This document shows positions 8,287-17,882 of a stretch of 64,000 bases of DNA, in pieces. The notes beneath the pieces were generated by a model, which ran no database searches, had not been told where the DNA came from, and saw nothing but the letters and a program-made list of their open reading frames with translations. The translations under genes were made by a program, and so were the position numbers. Positions within the stretch are counted from its first letter, which is position 1; each line of letters begins with the position of its first letter. Location of the stretch: positions 1 to 64,000 of the forward strand of contig CAJTVL010000010.1 of the NCBI GenBank assembly GCA_910579425.1, written 5' to 3'. The stretch comes from an uncultured Lachnospiraceae bacterium. GTDB taxonomy: Bacteria; Bacillota; Clostridia; Lachnospirales; Lachnospiraceae.

Positions 8287-9600
8287 GCATTCATTCCGGT
8301 AAAAAAGGACGGAGAGCACCGTGGCGATCGTCCATCCCACAGGCCATGCCGCCCAGATGCCCAGAGCGGAGTGAGTCTGGCCTGAAAAGACATAAGCCAG
8401 GAAAACCCGCAGTACCAGGTCGGTGAAGGTAGTGACCATAAACTGCCGCATGGCGCTGATTCCCCGAAGGATACCGTCGGCCACCAGCTTGGACGATACC
8501 ACGAAATAGAACGGGGAGAGAATCCACAAAAATTGCTGGCCCGTAATCAGGGCCTTGACAGAGTCTTTTTCCATAAAAAGCAGCAGGAAGTATCTGCCGA
8601 ATACAATATAAAGCACACAAAAAGGAATACACAGGCACCACACCATTTTCAGGCCCGCGCGGAAGCATTCCCTGATCCGTCCATATTTGCGTGCCCCCAG
8701 ATTCTGGGCGGAAAAATTGGAGATTCCGTTGCCGATGGTGGTAAAGGAAGTGATGACCATATTGTTGAGCTTCACCGCGGCGCTGTAGCCTGCCATGACG
8801 GGAGCGCCGAAACCGTTGATCACGCTCTGGATGATGATGTTTCCTACTGACACAAAGCTTTGTTGCAAAATGCTGGGAACGGCGATGACCAGGATTTTCT
8901 GAAGGAGACCTAGGTCAAAGAGCGCGGGCTTTTTCTGAACCCGGATTTGTTTCAGGCGTTTCCACACCGCACCTACAGCCAGAATACAGCTTATGCCCTG
9001 GCACAAAAAGGTGGCCCAGGCAACGCCCGCCACACCCATGTCAAAGGCTTTTACGAAAAGAATATCTACCGCAATATTCGACGTGGAGGAGACAGCAAGA
9101 AAATAAAAGGGTGTTTTGGAATCCCCCAGCGCTGAGAAAATTCCGGTTGCAATATTATAGAAAAAGACAAAGGGCAGTCCCCATACATAAATATCCAGAT
9201 AAAGCTGTGAGTCTGCAAAGACCTCCTGAGGTGTACGGATCAGGGCAAGCAAAGGCCCACAGCCCAGTATACCCAAAAGCATCAGCAGGATACAGAGAAC
9301 GGCGCTGAAAATGCAGGCGGTGGTCACGGCGCTTTTCAGCCGGACATAGTCCTTTGCCCCAAAGAGCTGGGAGACAATCACGGAACAGCCCATATTACAG
9401 CCGAAGGCAAAGGCGATAAAGATCAAAGTGATTTCATAGCTGTTTCCTACGGCGGCCAGTGCATTTTCTCCGATGAATTTCCCTGCTACCAGACTGTCTG
9501 CAATATTATAAAGCTGCTGGAAGATGATGCTGCCGAAAAGCGGGAGACAAAAGCTCCACAGCACTTTTTCCGGTTTCCCTGTGGTAAGATCTCGGTTCAT
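8260..9600 (-). CDS. MATE family multidrug/Na+ antiporter
   Basis: The 446-residue protein is an inner-membrane transporter with 12 predicted hydrophobic segments in two homologous halves. The typical MATE beginning is present (KPEKVLWSFCLPLFGSIIFQQLYNIADSL), as is the repeat in the second half (AVPSILQQSFVSVGNIIIQ). Such proteins export cationic drugs or metabolites using Na+ or H+ gradients. The ATG at 9600 follows GAAGGAC. It is transcribed divergently from the LysR gene, a common arrangement in which the LysR protein controls the exporter. Substrate unknown. Confidence 0.9.
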   Translation of the reverse strand: MNRDLTTGKPEKVLWSFCLPLFGSIIFQQLYNIADSLVAGKFIGENALAAVGNSYEITLIFIAFAFGCNMGCSVIVSQLFGAKDYVRLKSAVTTACIFSAVLCILLMLLGILGCGPLLALIRTPQEVFADSQLYLDIYVWGLPFVFFYNIATGIFSALGDSKTPFYFLAVSSTSNIAVDILFVKAFDMGVAGVAWATFLCQGISCILAVGAVWKRLKQIRVQKKPALFDLGLLQKILVIAVPSILQQSFVSVGNIIIQSVINGFGAPVMAGYSAAVKLNNMVITSFTTIGNGISNFSAQNLGARKYGRIRECFRAGLKMVWCLCIPFCVLYIVFGRYFLLLFMEKDSVKALITGQQFLWILSPFYFVVSSKLVADGILRGISAMRQFMVTTFTDLVLRVFLAYVFSGQTHSALGIWAAWPVGWTIATVLSVLFYRNECKKYPASSL

Positions 9601-9705
9601 AAATCTTGTCCTTCTTTCGTTTTACTTTTTTTCAAGGATGTATTATAATCCATTTTGTGAAATAGGAAAAATACATATAATATATCGGAGAAATATAAAA
9701 ATAAT
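9601..9705. promoter_or_regulatory. Divergent promoter region between MATE and LysR genes
   Basis: This AT-rich 105-bp gap contains TATAAT at 9675-9680 facing the LysR gene and a minus-strand TATAAT (9642-9647) facing the MATE gene, both with weak -35 boxes. The spacing suits a shared LysR-type operator, but I cannot point to one T-N11-A site with confidence. Confidence 0.45.
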
Positions 9706-10602
9706 ATGGATATAAACTTTGAATACTATAAAATTTTTTATTATGTGGCAAAATACAGAAACATCACCAGAGCCGCCGCTGCTCTTGGAAGCAGCCAGCC
9801 CAATGTGACACGGGTGATGAAGCTTTTGGAGGCCCAGCTGAACTGCAGACTTTTTATCCGTGAGACAAGGGGGATCAGCCTGACCAGAGAAGGGGAGAGG
9901 CTCTATTCCCATGTGGAGGTTGCGTACAGGCATCTTGTGGATGCCCAGGAGGAAATAGGCAGGCAGGAGCTGATGAAGGGCGGCACGGTGGAAATCGGAG
10001 CTACGGAAACGGCGCTGCATCTTTTTTTGCTGAAAGCTCTGTATGCTTTCAGAACGGATTATCCGACGATCCGAATCAGAATCCACAATGCTGCCACGCC
10101 GGAAATCATCAGAAGACTTTTAGACGGCAGACTGGATCTGGCAGTGATTACGGCACCCTGTGAGATGCCGGGGGCGGCCCTGTACGAGAAAATACTGGAC
10201 TTCAGGGAGGTATTGGTAGGAGGAAACCAGTATGAGGCACTGTGCAGGGCGCCGCTTAAATTAAAGGATGTGAGAAAATATCCATGGGTCGGCCTGGGCA
10301 GAGGGAGCGCTGCCTATGAGATGTACAGGAATTTTTTTATCGAGCATAAAATCGATTTCGAACCCGATATGGAAGTGGCGACCTCTGACCTCATGCTTCC
10401 TTTGATTGAAAATAATTTCGGGATCGGATTTGTGCCAAAGGAGCTTGCAGAGCCTTTACTCAAAGAAGGAAGACTGGTGCGGATAGAGATAGACGCTTCT
10501 TTGCCGGAACGCTCTTTGCAGATCGTCTCGGATAAGAGACGGGGCAGAAGTCTTGCGGCGGATACCCTATATAAGTTTCTGCAAGGCGAATTTTCCACTT
10601 GA
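9706..10602 (+). CDS. LysR family transcriptional regulator
   Basis: A 298-residue protein with the N-terminal winged helix-turn-helix (FYYVAKYRNITRAAAALGSSQPNVTRVMKLLE, about residues 10-45) and a two-lobed effector-binding domain (about 90-290). Full length for the family. It is divergent from the MATE exporter and probably regulates it and itself; the ligand is unknown. The ATG follows CGGAGAAA. Confidence 0.9.
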   Translation: MDINFEYYKIFYYVAKYRNITRAAAALGSSQPNVTRVMKLLEAQLNCRLFIRETRGISLTREGERLYSHVEVAYRHLVDAQEEIGRQELMKGGTVEIGATETALHLFLLKALYAFRTDYPTIRIRIHNAATPEIIRRLLDGRLDLAVITAPCEMPGAALYEKILDFREVLVGGNQYEALCRAPLKLKDVRKYPWVGLGRGSAAYEMYRNFFIEHKIDFEPDMEVATSDLMLPLIENNFGIGFVPKELAEPLLKEGRLVRIEIDASLPERSLQIVSDKRRGRSLAADTLYKFLQGEFST

Positions 10603-10674
10603 TTGCAGATACCTCATTTAGTAAAATGAAAGGGATAAGAAGATGTGCCCTAGCCGGTAAAGGAAGGTGAAATT

Positions 10675-13600
10675 ATGGACGTCAAAGAGTATGAAAAGAT
10701 TTTAAATACGGTGCCCACTACCGGAGTGTTTATTGTACGGGAAGATAATCATGAGATCCTCTACTTTAACAGGCGGGTTGCGGAGGTGGCCCCTCACGTC
10801 CACACAGGGATGCCCTGTCATGAACTGGGAAACCATTCCTGCGCTAACTGTCCCCTTCTGACCATAGGGGATAAACAGGAGAATCAGACCATCAGCTACA
10901 ATAACCCTTTTGGCGAGACGGTGGATATTCTGGCGGTCAGAACCATGTGGGAACAGGAAACTCCGGCGTTCATCATTACGGTAGCGCCTCACATGCAGGC
11001 GATTAACCATGCCTACCACAAAATTTTAAGGGTCAATCTCACAGAGGACTCCTACGAAGAGGTGAAAATACGGGCCCAGGACAGAGCCTATGGATATGGG
11101 GCGGATACCTTTTCAGGCTGGCTTGGGCGCTTTATTTATAACGGCGGCATTCATCCCGAGGATATGAATAGCTTTATTGCCTTTACCCGCCTGGAGAACA
11201 TGAAAACCGTTTTTGACGGTGACCATGAGATACTGAGCTGTTGCTACCGCAGATACTGCGGGGAGGAGTACCGCTGGAACCTGATGGAGATCGTTCCGGA
11301 CATATCTTCCGGGGAGCAGGGGAAGTACATATTTATCTATGTAAAGGATATTCACGATATTTTGCAGGAAAGCCTGGAGCTTGACGATGCCAGCGTCCGC
11401 ATCCAGGAGGTCATCCGAACCCTTGGAGAGCAGAACTTCGGAATCTACAGCATTGATCTAGACACCGGAGAGGCCAATCTTGTGCGGGAAAACGGCCATA
11501 CCCATACCGGCTGGAAATCCTGGACGATCCAGTGGGACGAGATCATGAATTCCCGCCTGCTTCGGCAGATCCATCCGGTGGACCGGGAGCGGGTGGGCGA
11601 GAAGTTTTCCTTAGAGGGGCTGCGCCAGATGAAGGATACCGCCATCTCCAAAAAGGATATGCTCTGCCAGTGGCGGGGGGAGGAAGACCATGAGTACCGC
11701 TATATGGCAGTGATCGCCTATTTCGGAGAGAACCTGGGGACTAAGAATTACACCATTCTTGCGCTGCAGAATGTGGACAGGCGAATACGCCAGGAACAGA
11801 CCCTGAATCTCCGGGACATGCAACTTGCCGCAATCCTGAAGTCACGCTACAGCGTTATGACTACGGTTTATCTGGAGAACGGCCAGTGCGAGAGGATCTG
11901 GATCAATGAGGATACCGAGATCAAAAAGGTGGATACCGGAAATTATCATCAATACTTCCAAAAGGCGTTGGACAGTGTGGTGAATCCGGAGGATGCCAAT
12001 GAGTTCCGCAAAGTCATGAGTCCGGAGCATCTCTATCAGAAAGCGGCCAGCGTACAGGATTATTTTGAGGAAACCTGCCAGTACCGGATCAATGGGAAAT
12101 CCCTGCAATGGTTGGAAGAGCACGTGATTTATGCGCGCAGGGGGAAGCGGATTTCGGTAAATATCCTGGGAAGGGATGTTACAAGAGAAAAGCTGGCGGA
12201 GGAGTTAAGGCTTCGGGAGGAGCAGGAGCAGGGCGACATTATCCGCACCCTGGGCGGTATGTTTTTTGCCACTTACTATGCCGATTTGGAGCAGAAGCGC
12301 CTTCGCAGCGTGACCCAGTTAGACGAGGTGAAGCGGATCCTGGACGACAAAACGGACTATGAGACAGGGCTCAAGCTTTATGCGGAGCATTTCATTCATC
12401 CGGATGACAGAGCGGAATATTTAAGTGTGTTAAGCCGGGAAAACCTGCGCAAGACCCTGAGCCGGAAAAACCCCTATGTAACCCTGGCTTACCGTAAACT
12501 GCCGAAGAATCCGGATGACAGAGCGGAAGAATACGGCTGGATCCGCAGCACCGCCGTTATGGCACAGGAGGATGCGGAGGGAAAGGCCCGCTCCATTGTC
12601 TATGCGGCCCAGGATGTGACGGAGAGCAAGCGCAAGGAAATGCGGGAGCATCAGGCTCTGCAGGCGGCATGCGAGGCGGCGGATCTTGCTAATGCCTCCA
12701 AACAGGAATTCCTTTTCAGTATGGGGCACAATATCCGTACCCCCATGAACGGGATAATGGGTATGATTAAGATTGCGGCAGACAATGCCTCTAACCCGGA
12801 AAAGGTGCGGGATTGTCTGCAGAAGGCTTATTCTTCCAGCCATAAGCTGCTTTTTGTGCTGAATGAAATCATGGACATCAGCCAGATGAAGTCCGGCAGC
12901 TTTGACTTAAAAGAAGAGGCGTTCGCTCTTTCAAGTCTGGTTAAGGAGGCGGCAGCCACGATTCTCCCTGACATGGAAGAAAAAAATTTAACCCTCCAGG
13001 TATGCCCTATGCAGGTAGAGCATGAACACATTTTGGGGGACCGCCGCAGGCTTCTGCAGATCTTTTTGAACATTCTGGAGAACGCTGTGAAATATACCCC
13101 CTCAGGCGGCAGGATCGAAGTGGAGGTCATGGAGCATGAGTCCAGAGAACATGGGTGCAGCTCTTATGATTTTGTTTTCCGGGATAACGGAATCGGTATG
13201 GGGAGGGAATTTATTCCCCATATCTTTGAACCTTTCAGCCGGGAAGAGGTAGCGGAGACGGCCCAGGTGGACGGGGTAGGGCTTGGAATGTCCATTGCGC
13301 AGAATATTGTGCGCATGATGGGCGGAGCAATCAGTGTAAAAAGCGAGCCCGGCAGGGGATCGGAGTTTACGGTAACGGTGATCTTAAGGCTTCAGAACCC
13401 TGCGGAGCACATGAGAGGTTCCCATGATCTGGCTGCATCCGATGACGGAGGAAGCGTTTACAGAGGCTGCAGGATCCTGTTGGTGGAAGATAATGAAATC
13501 AACAGAGAAATCGTCATGGAATTGATTGGAGAGGCCGGAGCAATGGTGGAGTGTGCGGCAGACGGACGAAAAGGACTCCAGCGTTTTGCGGAAATGCCGG

Positions 13601-13845
13601 AGGGGTACTATGACATGATTTTTATGGATATTCAGATGCCTGTCCTCAACGGTCTGGAGGCGACCCGGGCCATCCGCAAGCTTCCCCGCGCCGATGCCGT
13701 GACCATTCCGATTATTGCCCTTTCCGCCAATGTTTCCCCGGCGGATATTGTTGCAAGCAGGGAAGCGGGGATGAACGGGCATCTGGCCAAGCCCCTGGAT
13801 ATTCCCAAACTGATGGAGCAGTTGGAATATTGGCTGAAGCACTGA
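10675..13845 (+). CDS. Hybrid sensor histidine kinase/response regulator with several PAS domains
   Basis: A 1056-residue protein without an evident membrane segment, so probably cytoplasmic. The first roughly 650 residues hold repeated PAS-like modules, one near the N-terminus with a CHELGNHSCANCPL cysteine cluster. The kinase core follows: phospho-acceptor His685 in GHNIRTPMNGI, the N-box near residue 801 (ILENAVKYTPSGG), DNGIGMG near 837, and GVGLGMSIAQNI. The C-terminal receiver domain has Asp985 (FMDIQMP) and a Lys in LAKPLD. It phosphorylates its own receiver, and possibly another protein. No separate response regulator is adjacent; the next gene is an AraC-type regulator. The cysteine cluster might bind metal, by analogy only. 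Confidence 0.9.
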   Translation: MDVKEYEKILNTVPTTGVFIVREDNHEILYFNRRVAEVAPHVHTGMPCHELGNHSCANCPLLTIGDKQENQTISYNNPFGETVDILAVRTMWEQETPAFIITVAPHMQAINHAYHKILRVNLTEDSYEEVKIRAQDRAYGYGADTFSGWLGRFIYNGGIHPEDMNSFIAFTRLENMKTVFDGDHEILSCCYRRYCGEEYRWNLMEIVPDISSGEQGKYIFIYVKDIHDILQESLELDDASVRIQEVIRTLGEQNFGIYSIDLDTGEANLVRENGHTHTGWKSWTIQWDEIMNSRLLRQIHPVDRERVGEKFSLEGLRQMKDTAISKKDMLCQWRGEEDHEYRYMAVIAYFGENLGTKNYTILALQNVDRRIRQEQTLNLRDMQLAAILKSRYSVMTTVYLENGQCERIWINEDTEIKKVDTGNYHQYFQKALDSVVNPEDANEFRKVMSPEHLYQKAASVQDYFEETCQYRINGKSLQWLEEHVIYARRGKRISVNILGRDVTREKLAEELRLREEQEQGDIIRTLGGMFFATYYADLEQKRLRSVTQLDEVKRILDDKTDYETGLKLYAEHFIHPDDRAEYLSVLSRENLRKTLSRKNPYVTLAYRKLPKNPDDRAEEYGWIRSTAVMAQEDAEGKARSIVYAAQDVTESKRKEMREHQALQAACEAADLANASKQEFLFSMGHNIRTPMNGIMGMIKIAADNASNPEKVRDCLQKAYSSSHKLLFVLNEIMDISQMKSGSFDLKEEAFALSSLVKEAAATILPDMEEKNLTLQVCPMQVEHEHILGDRRRLLQIFLNILENAVKYTPSGGRIEVEVMEHESREHGCSSYDFVFRDNGIGMGREFIPHIFEPFSREEVAETAQVDGVGLGMSIAQNIVRMMGGAISVKSEPGRGSEFTVTVILRLQNPAEHMRGSHDLAASDDGGSVYRGCRILLVEDNEINREIVMELIGEAGAMVECAADGRKGLQRFAEMPEGYYDMIFMDIQMPVLNGLEATRAIRKLPRADAVTIPIIALSANVSPADIVASREAGMNGHLAKPLDIPKLMEQLEYWLKH

Positions 13846-13871
13846 AATAGAAAACACTGGGAGTTGGCTTG

Positions 13872-14667
13872 ATGAAAATAGAATTGCACAGACATAGTCC
13901 TCTGCCTGTCCCGGAGATTATATGTATGGGATGCTGGTCCGAGACGGAGATGGAGCATTACATAGAGGAGGACAAAACAGATTATATTATTTGTTATGTG
14001 ATAAGAGGCGAAGTATTTTACAACGGGAATCCGGTATGGGAGGGAAAAGGGTTTTGGGCATTCCCCGATATGCAGCGGGAATGCCGGACTAAGGATAGGG
14101 AGAAGACAGAGCTGGTATGGGTGCGCTCGAAGGATGAGCGGATGCGAGGTATCTTTGATTCCTTTCTCGCTGATCCCTACACCCTTATTTTTCAGTATGA
14201 ATATATCCCTGCCGTAAAGAATGCCTTTGACCAGCTTGTGATTATGCATAAGCTGGAGACGGGATATTTTGATATGTACGGAATATTTGTATCCCTGATG
14301 CAGGCGCACTTTAATCTGATCCGGGGGGGGGTGTAAAAGTTCTTCGGAACTTTATCTCCAGTTCTCCCGCAGGTATATCAGGGACAGTATTGCCGGAAAT
14401 CTTCGGATTGAGGATTTAGCGGAGAAGCTTGGCATCTCCCAGGCTCATTTGTATCGTATCTTTAAAACCCATCTGGGGATTTCACCTAAGGAGTATATCA
14501 ATCACTGCCGCACGGAGCATGCAAGAAAGCTGCTTCTTGAGTCGGGCCTTTCAGTGGCAGAGATCGGCAAGGCTGTGGGGTACAGTGACCCCATGGCGTT
14601 CTCCCGTTTCTTTACCAATCAGCAGGGGATGTCTCCGTCCGGATTCAGAAAAGAATATCAGAGGTAA
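13872..14667 (+). pseudogene. AraC family regulator split by a frameshift at a G9 tract
   Basis: The N-terminal cupin-like sensor domain is encoded from the ATG at 13872 (GGGA upstream) to a stop at 14334-14336. The C-terminal double helix-turn-helix (LRIEDLAEKLGISQAHLYRIF, then VAEIGKAVGYSDPMAFSRFF) continues in the +1 frame to the stop at 14665-14667. The frames meet at nine consecutive G (14323-14331). Eight G would give one uninterrupted protein of about 265 residues. So the gene is a recent frameshift, a phase-variable gene in its off state, or a sequencing error in a homopolymer. It sits between a hybrid kinase and the GH28 locus, which it would be expected to control. Confidence 0.85.
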
Positions 14668-14691
14668 AAACAAATAGGAGAAAGCTGACGG

Positions 14692-14725
14692 CAGCAGGTA
14701 GATAATTAATCTACCTGCTGTTTTT
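14692..14725 (+). terminator. Rho-independent terminator after the AraC gene
   Basis: CAGCAGGTAGAT (14692-14703) pairs perfectly with ATCTACCTGCTG (14709-14720), a 12-bp stem with a 5-nt loop followed by TTTTTG. It separates the regulator from the GH28 gene, which must have its own promoter in the 168 bases that follow. Confidence 0.85.
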
Positions 14726-14893
14726 GTGATTTTTGTTAAAATAGAGAATGATTTTGCCATGTACACGTTGGCGGAAAATTTGTATTATATAAGTCAAGAT
14801 TCGTTCAATATGTACAAAAACAGAATTGCTTTTAGGAAAAGAGAGATTTTTCTCTACAAATAAAACAATATTTTTGCAAAGGAGATAAGAAGC

Positions 14894-16276
14894 ATGGCAA
14901 AAGAGTTAATTTATTACCCTAATCCGGAAATTATCAAGGCGCCTTTGTTTGAGCTGAACTCTCTTGATGAGATGCCGGTTTCGCCCAAATATGCCCTGAC
15001 CTGTAACGGGAAGTCACGCATCGTATACTGCACCGATTTTTTTCATTACGCGCCGGTGGTGGTGGATGAAGCAGACGGTGTGGATGTGGAGATCGTTGTA
15101 TCAGAAAGCTTTCAGGAGGTAAAGGTACGTCCTTCCAGTTACGGAATCCGGCCCGTAGTGGAGGGAAATAAGATTTCCTTCCATTTGAATTCCCCTCAGA
15201 AGGTGAGTGTGGAGATCGACGGAGATCTGAAGTCGGCGCTTTTTGTGCTGTGTTCCAAACGGATTCCTAGGCCGGAGAACACCACCATCTGTTTTGAAAG
15301 AGGGAATATTTACAATGTGGGCACCCTGGAGCTTAAGACCAATGACGTGGTTTACATTGAAGAGGGAGCCGTAGTATTGGGCAGAGTTTACGCCAACCGG
15401 GCTGATAACATTGCCATTGTTGGAAACGGGATTCTCTGCGGAACCTGCTGGCATAAGCCGGATGTGAATACCTGGCTGTTTTTCATTGATCTGCGCTGGT
15501 GCCGGAATGTGCTTTTGGAGGGGATCACGGCAGTGGACGGCCCGAGCTGGCAGATTGTACCTGCGGCCTGCGACCATGTGGTGATCCGTAACGTAAATTC
15601 CATGTCTGTTATTGTGACGGGGGATGGTATGGATTTAACCGGCAGCCAGGATGTGTTGGTGGAGGATTGTTTCATACGTGCGGCCGACGACTGTGTCTGC
15701 ATCAAATCCGGCAGAGCGCCGGACACCACTACCGTCCGTGACGTAAAAAATATTCTGGTACAGCGCTGCGTGATCTGGAATGCAGAGCCGGGCAACGGAA
15801 TTGAGATCGGCTACGGACTGCAGTGTAAGGAGGTCTGCGATCTGACTTTCCGGGACTGTGACATCATTCACTGCGAATACGAAGGAAACATGGGAGGCTC
15901 GGCAATTTCCATTCATCAGGCGGACAGCGCATGGATTCATGACATCCATTATGAAGACATCCGGGTAGAAGACGTGGCCCAGAAGCTGTTTGATATTAAG
16001 GTGCTGGACTGCAAATACACCTGGGATGCGGTGAAGGGAAATGTGACGGATATTTATTTCAAAAACATAAAAGTGCTGAACGGCCCCTTCCCGGTATCCT
16101 TAATCAGCGGTTACGAACTGCGCCATACTGAAAGCAGGCCTCACGATATTCATTTTGAAGACATTGAGATTTTAGGCCATAAATGCGAATCCGTTCTGGA
16201 TATGCACATGGTAGTCGAGCTTGCCCATGACATTTATGTCAATGGAAAGAGGGAGTGCATCCGCAATAAATTCTAA
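14894..16276 (+). CDS. Glycoside hydrolase family 28 (polygalacturonase-like), intracellular
   Basis: The 460-residue protein has a right-handed parallel beta-helix pattern with GH28 signatures: GDGMDLTGSQDVLVEDC, the catalytic Asp pair in AADDCVCIKSG, and a GNGIEIGYG region in the place of the conserved G-H-G loop. GH28 enzymes hydrolyse galacturonosyl or rhamnogalacturonan linkages in pectin. There is no signal peptide, so it probably acts on short oligomers taken into the cell. AAAGGAG lies 8 nt before the ATG. It is followed by a solute-binding lipoprotein and a truncated permease, so the uptake partner may be defective. The loop His of typical polygalacturonases is not evident, which hints at a different uronide specificity. 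Confidence 0.85.
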   Translation: MAKELIYYPNPEIIKAPLFELNSLDEMPVSPKYALTCNGKSRIVYCTDFFHYAPVVVDEADGVDVEIVVSESFQEVKVRPSSYGIRPVVEGNKISFHLNSPQKVSVEIDGDLKSALFVLCSKRIPRPENTTICFERGNIYNVGTLELKTNDVVYIEEGAVVLGRVYANRADNIAIVGNGILCGTCWHKPDVNTWLFFIDLRWCRNVLLEGITAVDGPSWQIVPAACDHVVIRNVNSMSVIVTGDGMDLTGSQDVLVEDCFIRAADDCVCIKSGRAPDTTTVRDVKNILVQRCVIWNAEPGNGIEIGYGLQCKEVCDLTFRDCDIIHCEYEGNMGGSAISIHQADSAWIHDIHYEDIRVEDVAQKLFDIKVLDCKYTWDAVKGNVTDIYFKNIKVLNGPFPVSLISGYELRHTESRPHDIHFEDIEILGHKCESVLDMHMVVELAHDIYVNGKRECIRNKF

Positions 16277-16284
16277 ATGATTTT

Positions 16285-16346
16285 TTGCAGGCAATTTGCG
16301 AAAACATTTTCGCAGACGCCTGAAAAAATAGGAGGCCGGAAATTTT
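16285..16346 (+). other. Intercistronic hairpins between GH28 and binding-protein genes
   Basis: The 105-bp gap holds TGCGAAAA-CA-TTTTCGCA inside an outer CAGGC/GCCTG pair, then a second dyad around GAGGCCGGAAATTTTCGGCTTC. Neither has a U-run. Such structures between an enzyme gene and a highly expressed binding-protein gene often stabilise the 3' mRNA; here this is inference. Confidence 0.4.
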
Positions 16347-16381
16347 CGGCTTCCGCAAACACAATAAAAGGAGGCATGTTT

Positions 16382-17800
16382 ATGAAAAACAAAAAAATAG
16401 CATTGCTGCTGGCTTCTGTGCTGGCAATCTCCACAATGCTGACAGGCTGCGGCGGAGGTTCCGATTCGGGAAGCAGTTCCGGCACTGCACAGGAGGAATC
16501 AGAAGGAAAAGAGGAGGCATCTGCCGCTGAGGACACAGCCACGGAAGCTGCAGATACAGAGAAGGAAGAGGCGTCTGCCACAGAAGAAGCGTCAGGGGAG
16601 GCCGTTACGCTTACATTTATGCATGACTGGCCGGAGTACACCGCCGAATTTGAGGAGATGGTAGCGGAGTTTGAAGCGGAAAATCCTAATATTACGGTGG
16701 AAACACAGATCATTACATGGGATGTTATGAACCAGACGCTGCTAACAAACTTTGCAAATGACGAGCTCCCGGATGTATGCTGCTGCTGGTCCAATGATAT
16801 GGGGCAGTTCAGTTCGATGGGAATGGTTCTCGACGTGACATCCTACATGGATGAAAACGGCGGAGAGTGGAGAGATTCCCTGCTCAAGCCGGCTGTTGAC
16901 CTTGGTACGGTAGGAGGTAAGGTATATGCGGTTCCTTATCGTACCACCCAGACCGTTATGGCTTATAATACGGAAATGATGGAAGAGAATGGCTGGGAAG
17001 TGCCTGAAACTCTGGAAGAGTTTACGGCGCTGTGCGATGAGATCGTAGCAAGCGGCAAGGGCGTGCTTCCTCTGCTTGCCTGTGGTAATCCTGACGGCTT
17101 CCAGTTTTCCGCACTGTGCAATACCTTAGGTGAGCAGGAGCTGTTTAAGACAGGCGTACTTAAGACTCCCGAGTATCTGGCGGGGCATGTAACCGAGGTT
17201 GCCGATGCGTGGGAAGTGGCAGGCAATACCCTGAAAGACTGGATTGCCAAGGGTTATCTGAGCCAGGACGGACTTGCAATGACCAGAGAAGAGGTAGTTG
17301 CCCAGTTCTTTACCGGTAAGGGCGTTTTCACATTCCTGAACAACAATGAACTTTCCGAGATTGAGGCGGGATGTGCAGAGGCCGGATTTACTCCCGGATT
17401 TATGGCTTTCCCTGTTCCTGAAGGAATGGAATTCTTCCTTTACAACTTTGGCGTGGATGCGTTCATGGCTTCCGCTAAAACAGAGCATCCCGACGAGGCT
17501 GTCAAGTTCCTGAAATTCCTCACCAACACCGAGCAGCAGCAGAAGTTTGGCATAAAGACACTGTCCATTATGGCAAACAAGAATGTACAGTATGAGAATG
17601 CAAACCAGAATACTTTCTCAGAGATCTTCTCCAAGGCGAGCAGCTACCGTATCAACTATGATTACCCTGCAGGCAATCTGGGTACGGATCTGAATGTAGC
17701 AATCGCAGATTTCGTAGCGAATCCCGACGCCACAGGCGCTGACCTGGGCGCAAAGCTTCAGAAGCTTCGTGAAGACTGTCTTGCTGAGAATGGCCAATAA
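16382..17800 (+). CDS. ABC transporter sugar-binding lipoprotein (family 1)
   Basis: A 472-residue extracellular solute-binding protein. Residues 1-22 form a lipoprotein signal with lipobox LTGC, then a Gly/Ser/Glu-rich linker to about residue 75, then the binding fold (TLTFMHDWPEYTAEFEEMVAEFEAENPNI opening; TTQTVMAYNTEMMEENGWEVPETLEEF lobe). It would capture a sugar or oligosaccharide outside the cell for import. AAAGGAGG lies 8 nt upstream of the ATG at 16382. Upstream GH28 suggests a uronide ligand. A strong hairpin follows the gene. The inner-membrane components next to it are incomplete. Confidence 0.9.
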   Translation: MKNKKIALLLASVLAISTMLTGCGGGSDSGSSSGTAQEESEGKEEASAAEDTATEAADTEKEEASATEEASGEAVTLTFMHDWPEYTAEFEEMVAEFEAENPNITVETQIITWDVMNQTLLTNFANDELPDVCCCWSNDMGQFSSMGMVLDVTSYMDENGGEWRDSLLKPAVDLGTVGGKVYAVPYRTTQTVMAYNTEMMEENGWEVPETLEEFTALCDEIVASGKGVLPLLACGNPDGFQFSALCNTLGEQELFKTGVLKTPEYLAGHVTEVADAWEVAGNTLKDWIAKGYLSQDGLAMTREEVVAQFFTGKGVFTFLNNNELSEIEAGCAEAGFTPGFMAFPVPEGMEFFLYNFGVDAFMASAKTEHPDEAVKFLKFLTNTEQQQKFGIKTLSIMANKNVQYENANQNTFSEIFSKASSYRINYDYPAGNLGTDLNVAIADFVANPDATGADLGAKLQKLREDCLAENGQ

Positions 17801-17813
17801 GTAAGGTTTTCAG

Positions 17814-17850
17814 AACCGGTAAGGCTGTTTTTGGCCTTACCGGTTCTTGT
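17814..17850 (+). terminator. Strong hairpin after the binding-protein gene
   Basis: AACCGGTAAGGC (17814-17825) pairs perfectly with GCCTTACCGGTT (17834-17845), a 12-bp stem followed by CTTGTTAT. The weak U-run suggests partial termination, often used to keep binding-protein levels above permease levels. Confidence 0.6.
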
Positions 17851-17882
17851 TATATAATGTATATGGGAAGGAGAATTACCGT

